A stretch of 5,898 bases of DNA from Paenibacillus sp. UBA6285 (GTDB taxonomy: Bacteria; Bacillota; Bacilli; Paenibacillales; Paenibacillaceae), in the NCBI GenBank assembly GCA_002438345.1, contig DJUJ01000039.1, positions 45,253-51,150 on the forward strand, in the 5' to 3' direction. The first letter of the stretch is position 1. Each line of letters opens with the position of its first letter. Shown in pieces: positions 5,898-5,898 of this stretch. Below the pieces are notes generated by a model, which saw only the letters and a program-made list of their open reading frames with translations, was not told the DNA's origin and searched no databases. The translations under genes and the position numbers were made by a program.

Positions 5898-5898
5898 T

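Noticed and set aside
5826..5898. tRNA-Arg as an attachment site for an integrated element
   Set aside because: tRNA genes often serve as integration sites, but the 3' half is not repeated in this window and no integrase is visible. The region beyond the tRNA is outside the window.
1..5898. CRISPR array, toxin-antitoxin pair, defence system or insertion sequence
   Set aside because: No spaced direct repeats of CRISPR type, no transposase or nuclease motifs and no small paired genes were seen. The only regular repeats are the Pho-box hexamers and the CtsR heptads.

Overview
The window looks like a chromosomal segment from a low-GC Gram-positive coccus of the Staphylococcaceae. The ClpP protein closely resembles the Staphylococcus aureus protein as I remember it. 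The order rapZ-yvcK-whiA ... clpP is the staphylococcal arrangement. The base composition and the two extra genes in the middle would suit Macrococcus or a related genus, but I cannot fix the genus or species by reading alone.

Left part (1-2753, plus strand): rapZ (5' end cut off by the window edge), yvcK and whiA form a tight operon. rapZ and yvcK overlap by 14 bases, and yvcK and whiA are two bases apart. These are conserved housekeeping genes: an RNase-adaptor-type nucleotide-binding protein, a UDP-sugar-binding CofD-like protein linked to gluconeogenic growth and cell shape, and a DNA-binding WhiA protein. A strong hairpin at 2777-2814 with U-tracts on both strands ends this operon and probably also the convergent gene beyond it.

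Middle part (2844-4980, minus strand): a secreted alkaline phosphatase and, downstream of it, a small lipoprotein of unknown function. The phosphatase promoter carries three exact TTTACA hexamers on one 11-bp register, with a clear TATAAT but a poor -35. That is the layout expected of a PhoP-activated (phosphate-starvation) promoter. The lipoprotein has a good ribosome binding site but no convincing promoter of its own, so it may be expressed by readthrough from the phosphatase past a moderate hairpin. In S. aureus, as I recall, whiA is followed directly by clpP, so this pair looks like an accessory phosphate-scavenging insertion into a conserved neighbourhood.

Right part (4977-5898): clpP on the minus strand has its own terminator and a sigma-A-type promoter whose -35 lies inside a perfect CtsR heat-shock operator. 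A weaker sigma-B-like promoter lies further upstream. Divergent from clpP, at the window's right edge, is a tRNA-Arg(CCG) gene with its own -10 element. I found no CRISPR array, transposase, integrase or new multigene defence system. The most interesting material is the predicted Pho-regulated phosphatase/lipoprotein pair and the layered control of clpP.
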